Source: Ischnura elegans (taxonomy: Eukaryota; Arthropoda; Insecta; Odonata; Coenagrionidae). Taken from it: DNA of 64,000 bases. Below, in pieces: positions 30,905-40,785 of the stretch; the first letter of the stretch is position 1; each line of letters opens with the position of its first letter. The notes below the pieces were generated by a model, which did not search any database, had not been told where the DNA came from, and saw nothing but the letters and a program-made list of their open reading frames with translations. The stretch covers positions 8,122,001-8,186,000 of the forward strand of contig NW_025791658.1 of the NCBI RefSeq assembly GCF_921293095.1, written 5' to 3'. Both the position numbers and the translations under genes were made by a program.

Positions 30905-31440
30905 GAACAATAAAAAGTTGTGGTACTTTTTCACACGATTTATTCAAGACGACCGATTTCGTCGCAGAGGCGACATAAACAAGTACAGAAATCGTTGTAT
31001 TAACAGTTATTTTGTTGTTATTTATCTGGTTGCTATTACACGTTCGTAGGGGAGGGTTGCGTTGGGGTTGGAGCGTCACTCAGCTTCAGGGGAATCTCTA
31101 AGAGTGGGGAATAGTTTACAAAAATATTTTCATTTGCTAAAATTCCATTTTTTTATATGCTTCCTTATCTCCAACTCCTCCAAGCAGTCCATCCTTCTTC
31201 CCTTTTCCTTAAGGTGGAGAATTTCCGGAACAAAATCGCCTCTGTGGTCACTCTCCCATGTAGATGTTTCGCGAAATGCGAGTTGTCTATTTCCCCGTTT
31301 CTCAAATTCCTTCCGTGTTCCTCTGTTCCTACTCGGAACGAACGTCCAGTCTGGCCTGCGCAAGAACAAAGTAACCTTACCGTTCCGATTAAGAACACGT
31401 CTTGAATAAATCGTACGAAAAAGTACCGTAACTTTTTGTT
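30905..31440 (-). pseudogene. GIY-YIG-type retroelement remnant with inverted flanks
   Basis: On the minus strand short frames give CAGQTGRSFRVGTEEH, GEIDNSHFAKHLH and CLEELEIRKHIKK, the pattern of a decayed GIY-YIG domain (YxGQTGRSF...EH) with its following helix region, as in Penelope-like proteins. A 45-bp sequence, CGTCTTGAATAAATCGT then GAAAAAGTACC, occurs at 31395-31440 in plus and at 30905-30952 in minus orientation, so it flanks the coding part as an inverted repeat. Next to the left copy a GCGACGAAATCGGTCGTC segment resembles the 3' half of the hammerhead-like motif at 13982. Confidence 0.55.
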
Positions 31441-31607
31441 GTTAAGAATGGATTTTCACAAAGCAAAGCCAGAAACAACCGAGTTCATCGTTAAGGAAGA
31501 TAACTCCATTTGAAATTCAAAAACGGGCAAATTGACATCTTTGACGCTTCCATTTTTATCCCTTCCGCGACTGTGCGCGGTAACTCGGTTACCCCAAATT
31601 TTGTCAA

Positions 31608-32110
31608 CCCATTAACGGCCAAATTTGTTATTCATATTTTTTTTACTTTATTCGTGTCCGTCTACATCCCAATAATTAGGAAAACACGCATTTTGAATCT
31701 CACGACGACCACGATGTCAACCGTGAGCCCCAGATGGGGCTCGAGGTGTTTGTGTCTATTGTTCACAAGTGACGCACATTTGCAATACAAAACGTCGATT
31801 ATACTATTGAATACTAACCAGGAATGAAGAAATATCGACCCAGTTGAAGAATAGTCAAAAGATACAGCGTCTTTTATGCTGTCAAAAGTCACCTTTTCCC
31901 TATACGACCAAAAAAACGGAAACCTCTGAGCGGAAACGAGCTCGCGTGTACATGTCAATGCATGCACGTGATCACTTCATGTCTCCTTTCACTAACGACA
32001 TCCCGTTGGAAGACGCGAAGGTTCTGTTCCTATGAATATTGGTCACAGGTGGCGCTGCTATGTAGTTTAAAGTACCGGATCCCCATTTGGGGATCATGGC
32101 ATTTAATGGG
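31608..32110 (+). mobile_element. TTAA-type MITE (CCCATTAA ends)
   Basis: Left end CCCATTAACGGCC after TCAA (probably a mutated TTAA). Right end GGCATTTAATGGG before TTAA at 32111-32114. Subterminal palindromes GAGCCCCAGATGGGGCTC and GATCCCCATTTGGGGATC recall the GGGGTC...GACCCC hairpins of the full piggyBac element. 503 bp, no transposase. Confidence 0.7.
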
Positions 32111-32339
32111 TTAATGCTGTTTCATTTTTTTTAACCTTTTATTTTGTCCTTCTGATATATTTGGTATTTATGCTCAGCCACTCCGTCGTTTTTCAGACAA
32201 TGAATGATTTTTTACATTTAAATTGTCCTCGAAAACGGCTGCTGGCGGTAAGAAATAAAACTTTCTTTATGTGACGAACTAATACATACTCGCATTGGAT
32301 TACTAGCACAATTTATTACAGTTGAAAATACTCGGCTCA

Positions 32340-32650
32340 TGAGATGTATGCGTTATTTTTCAAACCCTATCGCGTGAGCCGCGGTGAAATATTCATGAAT
32401 TGCTTTTATAAAACGTTCCCCTGGACCGGGAATCGAACCACGGATCTATAGCTTAACGAGCCAATGCGCGGACCACTATACTATCCAGATTTCTTGATTC
32501 TCATGGCTACGGTACTACATGTTAGTCCCTCGCCGTCCATCAACAATGGTAACGTGAGAGAGGAAAGACCTCAATGAAGTCATAATGGGTTAAGAGCCTT
32601 AAACCTGCGCTAAAGCCGCGAAATGCATGTGTAATATTTCAAAAATTGTA
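32340..32650 (-). mobile_element. tRNA-headed SINE-like repeat, copy 1
   Basis: The minus strand holds a 72-nt tRNA-like head (32489-32418) with A-box TAGTATAGTGG and a perfect B-box GGTTCGATTCC. It is followed by a body with ATTTCACCGCGG and GGGTTTGAAA. The part before the head (GACGGCGAGG, CATGAGAATC) also matches the 34.2 kb copy. The anticodon loop lacks U33, so it is not a working tRNA. Confidence 0.75.
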
Positions 32651-33298
32651 GTCGTGTTATAGGAATATCAAAATAATTGCGAGAAAAAAGTGAGAGAAAT
32701 TAGCTGAACCTCCTTTGTAAGAATTTCTTTAGAATACAATACCAGTTTTTTAGACCCTCATGGAATAGGAATGAAAACAGAGTTAGAACGAGTGCAGAGA
32801 AGAGTTTCCAGGTAGTATAGGGGAATAAAGCATCCCTACAAAGTTTGTGCCGCCACTATCGCTCCGCGGGATAGTGGGTTTCCTTTCCAGGGGGATTGCT
32901 ATTCTTTGGCCAGTGAGAGAAATTCAAAGAAGGCAACCCATTTCCTGTCTTCGTCGTACAAATAAGCGACCGACTACTGAGTCTCCCGCACCCCAGAGCG
33001 TGACTCGCGATGAACTCCGTAGAATCGAGGCGCATTCGACGGCATCATGTGCGCACATTGGGAACGCTCCTATGAATTTTCCTTCGCCTATCCCAACGAA
33101 TTGGCAAAAATCATAGCAAAACCTGCCATAGCAACCTTTCTCTTAAGGTAAACAAGACAGTTAACGAGAAGATTCGATGGGCCACGTATTTGAATGCAGT
33201 TGATATTGAAGAAGTTTTAGCTTTTCAGGAAGGACTGATGAGCACATCGCCAGAACTCGTTTTTCTTTCGATCGAGAAGGATATATTCCTATCTTGAT
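32651..33298. other. mostly unassigned; L2-like LINE scrap
   Basis: At 32765-32830 the plus strand reads MKTELERVQRRVSR, matching ITELERVQRRAAMY of the 20.4 kb LINE. The rest, including a G+C-richer frame at 32847-33116, is not recognised. Confidence 0.35.
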
Positions 33299-33302
33299 TT
33301 AA

Positions 33303-33822
33303 CCCGGTAACGCCTGAGTTAAAAACTTTCTGCAATTTTTATGGCAATTATTAATTTAAATGTCATTGAAACTCTGAGTCATTAGGTGCAAAATTTATTC
33401 TTTTACCACTAAGAGTTACGCCTTATGGCACCACCAACATATTTTGCATCATAACATCCCAAATATTAGGCTCGCATCAAATAATAAACATACTTTATAC
33501 GAGATATACAGGCTACAAAAATCGTAATTACATAATAAAACCTTTGCATTAGCAATACATGGGGCGTAAGTAAAGAAACTGAAATGGTTGCTCTGAAAAA
33601 TTCCGTTCTTTTGGGCTAGATGATGATTCTCAAATTTCAAACGGCTCTAAATGCGTTGAATACAGCTTTAAAATACCAAACGTTTCTGAAAATGTCATTT
33701 AAAATGTTCGCAGCAATTTAAAACTCGCAAAAATCCTAATAAGTTACGATAAATAATAAAAAAAATCCGTTTAACACTGCACTACCTGATGGTACCATTT
33801 TGTACCGCAAGGCGTTAAGGGG
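33303..33822 (+). mobile_element. TTAA-flanked MITE (CCCGGTAACGCC family), copy 2
   Basis: TTAA at 33299-33302 and 33823-33826. Ends are CCCGGTAACGCC and, in reverse, CCCCTTAACGCC. 520 bp, about 85% identical to copy 1 by eye. Confidence 0.82.
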
Positions 33823-33954
33823 TTAAGATGCTTTTGTGAGCAGGCGAAAGAGGGAAAAGTAAACCAGACAGTCGACGAGTGCGGAGAGGAGCTGCCAGGT
33901 AAGATTAAATCAAATGTAACAATAACGTATAAAGTCGTTATCATAGTCTTGTTA

Positions 33955-34615
33955 GTGTCCCTGACCTATTACATAAATTCGGATGGGAATGCCTATCAGG
34001 TTTTCAACTGAAGTAGATAGATTTAACCAATTAGATGAATTCATAAGCAATTCCGATGAAGTTAGCCATGTAATACGAGCGCCAACATACTACGGTATAC
34101 AAGAATTGCCATGAGAAAAAATTCCCCTGGACCGGGAATCGAACCACGGACCTTTGGCTTTCCGGGCCACTGCGCAGACCACTACGCTATCCAGGTTCTT
34201 TAATTCTCATGGCAATTATACCGAGGCTCATGGCACTAGGTGTTAGGCCCTCGCGGTCCATCAAGGATGGCAACGCGAGGGAGAAGGGACAAGGAAAGGG
34301 CGAGGAGAAAGGAATTTTTTCTCATGGCAATTCTTGTATATTTCACCGCCGTTCACGCGGCAGGGTTTGAAATATTACACATACCGCTTTGCGCGGCTTT
34401 AGCGCAGGTTTGTGGCTCTCAACCGGTTGTGGCTTCTTGGAAAGCCAAAGGTCCGTGGTTCGATTCCCGGTCCAGGGGAATTTTTTCTCATGGCAATTCT
34501 TGTATATTTCACCGCCGTTCACGCGGCTGGGTTTGAAATATTACACATACTACGGTAGATAAAATCATATAAATAAATTATAGGAGACGGGCTATAGAAA
34601 AGGTTTACACTCCCG
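33955..34615 (+). mobile_element. L2-like LINE C-terminal fragment, interrupted by a SINE block
   Basis: Before the insertion the frame reads RFNQLDEFISNSDEVSHV and IRAPTYYG, matching LLDKFKTNVFSNEVNHT and MPTYYGR of the LINE at 20.4 kb. After it the sequence resumes at TACGGTAGA (YYGR) with decayed matches. The insertion at 34098-34544 is flanked by a 13-bp copy of ACATACTACGGTA on each side. Confidence 0.7.
34098..34544. mobile_element. composite tRNA-headed SINE-like insertion with 13-bp target duplication
   Basis: ACATACTACGGTA occurs at 34085-34097 and 34545-34557. Inside, a minus-strand unit has a complete tRNA-like head (34195-34124, A-box TAGCGTAGTGGT, B-box GGTTCGATTCC). A plus-strand unit has the 3' half of the same head (34429-34478). 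A 72-bp body (AATTTTTTCTCATGGCAATT ... ATTACACATAC) is directly repeated at 34313-34384 and 34479-34550. The head is bracketed by inverted ATTGCCATGAGAA segments that extend the acceptor stem. Confidence 0.75.
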
Positions 34616-34799
34616 TTTTTCCTAGATCAATAAGAGACAATAGCGGCAGCATTAGATTGACCCGTTATTGTGTCTAACTCCTTAGTATTCCATGGATTCT
34701 GCAGTCCCTCTCGAGGTTCCCTGAATGATATAGCTAGATGTAGGGGAGTTATATATGATTTTACACTTTCCCGGCGAACTATATTTGAAAAATCTTTTC

Positions 34800-35285
34800 G
34801 CGATACCGCGCGGGTAAGATTATATGAGAGCGCCGACGTTTCGGGTACCGACTCGCTACCCATTCTCACGGCTACCGACAGAAAATTCGAAGTGACCGTT
34901 GAAGCCCAGCATTAGGAGGGGCCGGATTGGTCGAGATCCGATTGTTGTCGCGGAAGACCGTAGACCAGCGTAGACTTAGCTCTGGCAAGGATAACTCTTT
35001 TAAGGGTTCTATTCCAAGAGCTGCTGATCGAAAATCCTGTGTCTCTGTTTACATTCTTACTCTCAAGTCTTATTTCAATCGCCTCTTTGGTTAAACGATC
35101 CCAGAAATGATCTGATCGCCATAAAACTCTGGTGTCATCCCACCGTATTTTATGGTCCTCATCGAAGCTATGATCGACTATGGCTGATTTTTCCCGTTGA
35201 CCAAGTCGGAAATACCTTTGATGTTCTTTGAGACGAGTAGATATTGTTCGCCCAGTCTCACCCACGGAGACATTATCACACTAAC
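34800..35285 (-). pseudogene. Penelope-like element, GIY-YIG domain and tail (second copy)
   Basis: The minus-strand frame 35265-34912 reads VGETGRTISTRLKEHQRY, FRLGQREKSAIVDHSF, DDTRVLWRSDHFWDRLTKEA and IEIRLESKNVNRDTGFSI. Unlike the 16.8 kb copy, it keeps the KEH motif. The N-terminal CGKIYI part is corrupted (CDNVSVGETGR) and the RT is absent. Downstream, at 34874-34832, a GTGAGAA...GAAACGTCGGC motif is the eroded hammerhead-like core, followed by TTCGCCGGGAAAG near 34778. Confidence 0.8.
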
Positions 35286-35537
35286 AGGGGATTTTTAAAA
35301 CTTTTTTTATTTATGTAGGGGAGTTGTTTTTTTTTTTCAATAAATTCATTACTGCGCATCTTTTCAAATTCATAGGTTAGTAGCACTGATAACACTATAG
35401 CAAAGACTTTAAATGCTCCTACGAGTTCTAACTCAGAAAGGGTACAACTTCAGAAAGGGGACTATAAAGAATCATTGAAAAGAAAAACTAACTACGGGCA
35501 GGACTTAACCCTTGACCGGTGTCGTAAGGTCCTAGAG

Positions 35538-35879
35538 CAGGGGTTCCGAAACTGGGGGGCGCGCCCCCCCCCGGGGGGGGTGGAGAAAGTCCAGGAAGGC
35601 GTGACACCCAAATGAAATAAATAAAAAAATTACAATAGTAGTTTCCTCAGATCAGACGTACAACTATTGAATCTTTCCATTCTGCGTTACCGCATTCAAC
35701 AGTGAACAAAAAATCCACCTACTCACCGTATCAATTAGGCACATACTTGTACGAGTACAAGTACTTGTACAAGTAGGAGTTGGTATGTGCGGCACCGTGG
35801 AAATAGGGTATTGCAAAATGGAAAGCGGATATGTGTAGCAGGGGGGTGGGCGTGGTGCGAAAAAGTTTGGGAACCCCTG
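35538..35879. mobile_element. hAT-type MITE with 8-bp target duplication
   Basis: TCCTAGAG at 35530-35537 and 35880-35887 flanks the element. Ends are CAGGGGTTCCGAAAC and, in reverse, CAGGGGTTCCCAAAC, typical hAT termini. The 342-bp interior has a C/G homopolymer palindrome near 35560-35580 and a GTACAAGTACTTGTAC palindrome near 35757. No transposase. Confidence 0.92.
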
Positions 35880-35889
35880 TCCTAGAGAA

Positions 35890-36716
35890 CATTGCGTTTC
35901 TATAATTATGAAAATTTTCAAAATTGCTTTTTCACAATATATCTATAATCCTCAATTTTGTATAATAAGGACATCCCACTCTTAAAAATTAACATTCTTA
36001 TCATTTATTACTTTTTGTAGACTTGTAGTTTGTCAGACGTCACGTCACCAAATTGGAAAAACCAATGAACGTAATTATGGTGCAAATTATTAAAAAATTA
36101 TTATTATTATTAAAATACTTAGTCACAATTCGACCATGAAGTCGGGTGGTAACATAGATTTAGGAAGTGCATTAAGACACAATAATGTACTAAACCCAAA
36201 ATACAAAACAAAATACTAAGTAGAAAAAACAAATTTCAAAAGCCCTCAAAATACCATTTTTCACACTCACAATACATGTCCTCAAAGCACCAAATTTTTC
36301 ACCAAATATTTCACACAACGCATGTCCACATAGCACCAAATAAGCAAAAAAACAATGCAAGTCTTCATTTACACTCATCCCACAAAATCCATTTTTACAC
36401 AAATAACAAACTAAGACGAAAGTAAAAAAGACGACAAACACCAAATTTAAAAAATATACGATTTTAAAGCCCTAAAAACTCAATTTTATTTATCCTATTG
36501 AAAAATATAGTGGCGTGAGTGGGAAAGGGCTCAAAAAAAATTTCCTCCAGCAAGCCATTCCGTTCCTCTATCCCCCGATGTAGGAATGAGCATTTTAGCT
36601 TATTTGACAGCTGCCTTGGGGCCTTAATCTTGTAATTATGATCCCTCCTCCCCAGATAACTTGGTCCTTTTAACCGCTTCGTTAGGTACCTCCACGCAGG
36701 ATCACCACTATAAGTT
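35890..36716. other. AT-rich sequence with short degenerate tandem repeats
   Basis: At 36190-36450 variants of AAAATACCATTTTTCACAC and CACCAAATTTTTCACC recur with a loose ~60-bp period. The open minus-strand frame over it is a product of low complexity. The rest is unassigned. Confidence 0.4.
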
Positions 36717-36720
36717 TTAA

Positions 36721-37244
36721 CCCGTTTAACGCCTTGCGGTACCAAATGATACCAGCTGATAGTGCAGCGCTAAACTTAACTTTTTTGTCATTTATCGTAA
36801 TTCATTAGGGTTTTTGAGAGTTTAAATTGATAAGAATATTTTTAATAACTTTTTCCCAAAATTTTGCTATTTTAAAGCTATAATTAACGTATTTAAAGCC
36901 GTTTGAAAATTGAGAATTATCAACTAACCAAAAATAACGGAATTTTTAGAGCAAGCATTTCGATTTTCTTCACTTACGCCTTATGTACTGTTATTACAAA
37001 AGTTTTATTATTTAATTATGATGGTTATAACATTTTTTATCATATAAAGCATGGTTATTTGATTTGACATTAATATTTGGGCTGTTATGATGCAGGATAT
37101 TTTGGTGGTATAATATGATACCGATAGGCGTAACTATTAGTGGCAAAAGAATAAATTTTGCACCTAATGACTCAGAATTTCGTTGACATTTAGATACATG
37201 ATTACAGCAAAAATCGCAGAAATTTTAATTCAGGCGTTACCTGG
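36721..37244 (-). mobile_element. TTAA-flanked MITE (CCCGGTAACGCC family), copy 3
   Basis: TTAA at 36717-36720 and 37245-37248. The left end CCCGTTTAACGCCTTGCGG corresponds to the right end of copies 1 and 2, so this copy is inverted. 524 bp. Confidence 0.82.
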
Positions 37245-37699
37245 TTAAATATACACTTCAAGCGTGCTTTCTTCCTCCTTAACGCTAAAGATTTCCAGCC
37301 CAGCGTTTTCAACATTTCCGTGACGCTTGGTATCAAAGAGTTGTTAAAAACAATTCGTAGCGATTTTTCAAGAATAATAGTAAATATTTAATTTGTAATG
37401 AATCATTTTTAGATGCATACGGTGAGTAATAAGTACTTAATTTAAAAAAAAGAGTACGATAATAACAACTCAAGTTATTTTATATCAGTTTTTTTATCCT
37501 GTTTCAAATAACGATTTTTACTGAAAAATTTGGTTCGTATCGGGAACGGATTAAAGTAAATGTAAGTTTTATAATAGTTGAGAAGTCAAAGAAACATTGG
37601 ACTAAGCACAGAAAAATGACTTTGCAACTTTTTATGCATTTTACGCACGTCACTGGTAGTGTAACAAGAATTGCACGTAACCGGTTGAGAGTTGTGAAT

Positions 37700-38405
37700 C
37701 ATTTTGATGCTGGCATTCCACCGATTAAGGTAGGTTTCCATGGAGTGTTTAAGAAGTTATCTGGAAGCCTCCTTTTCCTTACAGCACTGCCTTCTTTAAC
37801 TCACTGCAAGGCCTACTCTTTTTCAATCTATCTAAAAATCCTATTCTTTTCCTTCCCCTCCCTCGTTTCCCTAACATTCTACCCTCTAACACCATTTTCA
37901 ACATCCCCTCACCGCTAAGTACTCGCTCCATCCACACCTTCTGTCTCCTCCGTATCTCATCTAAAAGCTGCCTCTCCTCACCCACCATATCCAGCACTTC
38001 GTCGTTCCTTTTCCTCTCCGTCCATTTCACTCTCTCCATTCTTCTCCATACCCACATCTCGAATGCCTCCAATCTTCTCTCGTCTTCTTTCCTCAGTGTC
38101 CACGTTTCCGCACCGTAGAGACCCACACTCCAAATCAAACTCTTCACTAACCTTTTCTTTAAAGTCTTACATAACGTTCCTCTCAGAAGCTCCTTCCTGT
38201 TCATGAACGCCTCCTTGGCTAGTGCAATTCGCTTCCTGATATCCTTGCTACTATGTCCGTTTTCCTCTAATGTGCTGCCCAAATAGTTAAACTTTTCTAC
38301 CTGTTCAAGTTTTTCCCCACCTACTTTTATCTTGAGTCTCACATTCCTCCCTCGCGATACTTTACAAAACCGCATCACCTTAATCTTTTTGTGATTAATC
38401 CTTAT
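37700..38405 (-). mobile_element. 5'-truncated RTE-type LINE (family A, copy 2)
   Basis: The minus-strand frame (38378-37779, 199 codons) matches copy 1: MRFCKVSRGRNVRLKI, NYLGSTLEENG, YGAETWTLRKEDERRL and MLGKRGRGRKR. It begins at AAGGATTAATCAC, within ~10 nt of the starts of copies 1 and 3. TGAATCAT on both sides (about 37695 and 38404) may be the target duplication. The (TAA)n tail of the other copies is replaced by a unique stretch. Confidence 0.85.
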
Positions 38406-38409
38406 GAAT

Positions 38410-39203
38410 CATAGAAAAGAAAAACTAACTACGGGTCAGACTTATTTCCCAACAGCAAGTTAAGTGTAAAAATACTTACGGTGCAGTAACTGCTCGCTCT
38501 GATCAGTCTCACACGTCTATAGCTCTGGCCGGAAATAACGTCGTTTAAGTAGACCGCTTAGGGGGCCTTTTAAGCCCGGCTCTGCGTTGACGCCACCGCT
38601 CCCAAGCCAATCAGTGCCCTTATTTGAGAGTTGATGATGTCATGTCGCCAGCTCGCCTAGTCATCGCAGAAAAATCGGATCGTGTCATATTCTTATCTAC
38701 GATATGACGGCAGTAGGCCGGTGATCACGAATTTGGTGTTTCCTTATGGCAAGCTTAGATATGCAAATATGCAGTGGTGACTCGCAAGGGAATAACGATT
38801 GCTATTTAATTTATTATTCGCCGTTATTAAGAAGTTTAAAGCTTAGATTTTTATATATTTCCTAAGAATAAGACACATTATAACCCTAGGTCAGGTTACA
38901 ATCACTGAGGAGCATAGATTAGCGTCATACATACCTGTCAATGGTATCACAAGCTAAATGCAGCGCAAGAGCTGCTTGCTGGTAATTACTGTCGTTTATT
39001 TTTCAATTCCTATAATGCAATTGTGCCCTCATGATCTACTCAGATGAAGCTATTTAGATAACATGGCTGTTCGAACAATAGTTATCATAAATAAATCATC
39101 CTGATAACTTTTCACCAAACACTTGTTCCCTTTAGGTATGCAATTTGTTATTTTTCGTATATTCCGAGATAGGAACTAAAACGTAAAGGCCATTATAATA
39201 CAA
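38410..39203. other. unassigned non-coding sequence
   Basis: AAAAGAAAAACTAACTACGG near 38413 also occurs near 35484, so the border region is repetitive. Nothing else is recognised. Confidence 0.35.
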
Positions 39204-39653
39204 AGGCAAGTCGCTACCTTGGTTTGACAAGGTTCTAACTGACATTTTTGCAAAGTTAAGTGTTTTCAATAAAGATAACTAAGTTTATGTTTCTCTATGT
39301 GTTGCACCGGTTTTTATTCCTCTATGTAAAATAATAACAGATTTAGAACAGTGACAAAGTTCCAACTGCAAGGAGAAAAAACTAATATTTGTTGTGAAAA
39401 GGTTCTAACTGCATTGTACTTATTTTATTACTCACATAAACATGTATAAAAATAAAATGATTTACATATTTTCTTAAAGTGATAATTACGAGTGCATTTA
39501 GTGATCACTAGTGTATGTGCCAATAATCAAAAATAAATTCCTATTACTAATAGAAATAGAGCAGTTTAAAACTTTGACAAGGTTTATCTCAAAACCAGCC
39601 GACGGTCAGTTAGAACCTTATCAAACCAAGGTAGCGAAGTGCCATAATTACTT
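39204..39653. mobile_element. MITE with GCTACCTTGGTTTGA terminal repeats
   Basis: CGCTACCTTGGTTTGACAAG at the left pairs with the same sequence in reverse at about 39620-39645. The repeat continues as GGTTCTAACTGAC. The motif AGGTTCTAACTGC recurs inside (about 39399), suggesting subterminal binding sites. About 450 bp, no coding content; target duplication unclear. Confidence 0.75.
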
Positions 39654-39944
39654 GCATTATTAGCGGCTCTGTGGTGGACTTACTTACTTCTAATGCAATC
39701 AATAGTGAAAGAGAATATTTTTGGGAATGATTCGACGCGAACATGTAATCTCCAGCGTACGTATTGGGTTTTTGGTTCGAAATCGTAAGATGAAATGCTC
39801 TCGGACTGACTTTTAAAGGCCGACGCATCTAACCTTGCATTTGTTTTATCAACGCTTAGATGTGAACGCCGGGTCTACACTAGTAACTTAAGTGACTATG
39901 TAAGTTGGCTCTCCACGGTAAGGGTGGGGCCCACAAAACGACAT

Positions 39945-40680
39945 AGAACCCTGCAGTGGTACGTCAAAAAAAGTTAATTAGAATAATTGCAAATAAAAAT
40001 CAAGTTGAGCCTTCTTACCTCCTATTTGTTAGCCTTAAGTTATTGTCATTGAGGTACATGTTTGTCTATAAAACTTTAAAGTTATTTTATTTGCGAAGTG
40101 GTAGTTTTCCAGCAATTTCTGGAACCGAGCATGGTTATAACTTACGTAGGAATGTTAATTTTCTAGTTCCTAAACTTAATCTTTCTTTATTTCAAGGGTA
40201 ATTTCTTTATTTGGGACCGAAGATTGTTTATAAATAACCTTGTTTGATCAAAGAGTTAAAGAGTATAAATGAGTTTTGTAAAAAGGCCAAATATTGGTTT
40301 TTATCCCATGATAATATAAATGTTTTTTTGTTTGATGTGTTTGTGAATAATATACATATTATTATAAATTATTTTTATATTTTTGTGCAAGGAGGAAAAA
40401 AGAAATTTATTTTGTTCTGTCCATATATTATACTTTGTTCTTGTTTATTGTAAGTTATTGTCACTTACATGTTTCATAGTGATAATGTTTCAAATAATTA
40501 TATATACTTTCTTTTTGTTTTCTGGTCTGCCTCGAAATTGATGTTTAAGATGGTAGCTTCCATGCTGGTTTATTTATTTTAACCAATGATGTTACCTTAA
40601 GCACCATTAATTTTGTGCTGTTAAAAAAAGTTTACATTCAAGGTTGGAGTAATAAATTCATTCATTCATTTAAGGTGGTA
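39945..40680 (+). mobile_element. 3' fragment of another non-LTR retrotransposon
   Basis: Frame 39956-40201 reads QKKLIRIIANKNQVEPSYLL, LKLLSLRYMFVYKTLKLFY and GYNLRRNVNFLVPKLNLSLF. A shifted frame continues KELKSINEFCKKAKYWFLS. This is the C-terminal tail of a Jockey/CR1-type polyprotein after the RT. The 3' end carries an (ATTC)n tail near 40660-40675. 5'-truncated and frameshifted. Confidence 0.7.
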
Positions 40681-40689
40681 GTGTACGTT

Positions 40690-40785
40690 TCGCCAGCTTC
40701 CTTTAACTCCTTAATTCCCAGCGTTTCGTTGATTGGATTAGCAGGACGTAATATTACGCCCATGGTACGCAGAGTTTTAAATTGC
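40690..40785 (-). repeat. repeat with GGCGTAATATTACGTCC core
   Basis: In reverse it reads ACCATGGGCGTAATATTACG, as at 48715-48740. The neighbouring CCCAGCGTTTCGT matches the sequence at 52196. The ends near TTAA suggest another TTAA-type MITE. Confidence 0.5.

Noticed and set aside
31062-31405. Plus-strand frames of 82-115 codons
   Set aside because: They are complements of the broken GIY-YIG-like frames on the minus strand.
32847-33116. 89-codon G+C-richer frame
   Set aside because: No recognisable domain; adjacent to LINE scraps and without splice signals.
34240-34536. 98-codon frame across the SINE block
   Set aside because: It reads through a repeated non-coding body and a tRNA-like head.
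36190-36444. Cysteine/phenylalanine-rich 84-codon frame that looks membrane-like
   Set aside because: It lies on a short degenerate tandem repeat; the composition follows the repeat.
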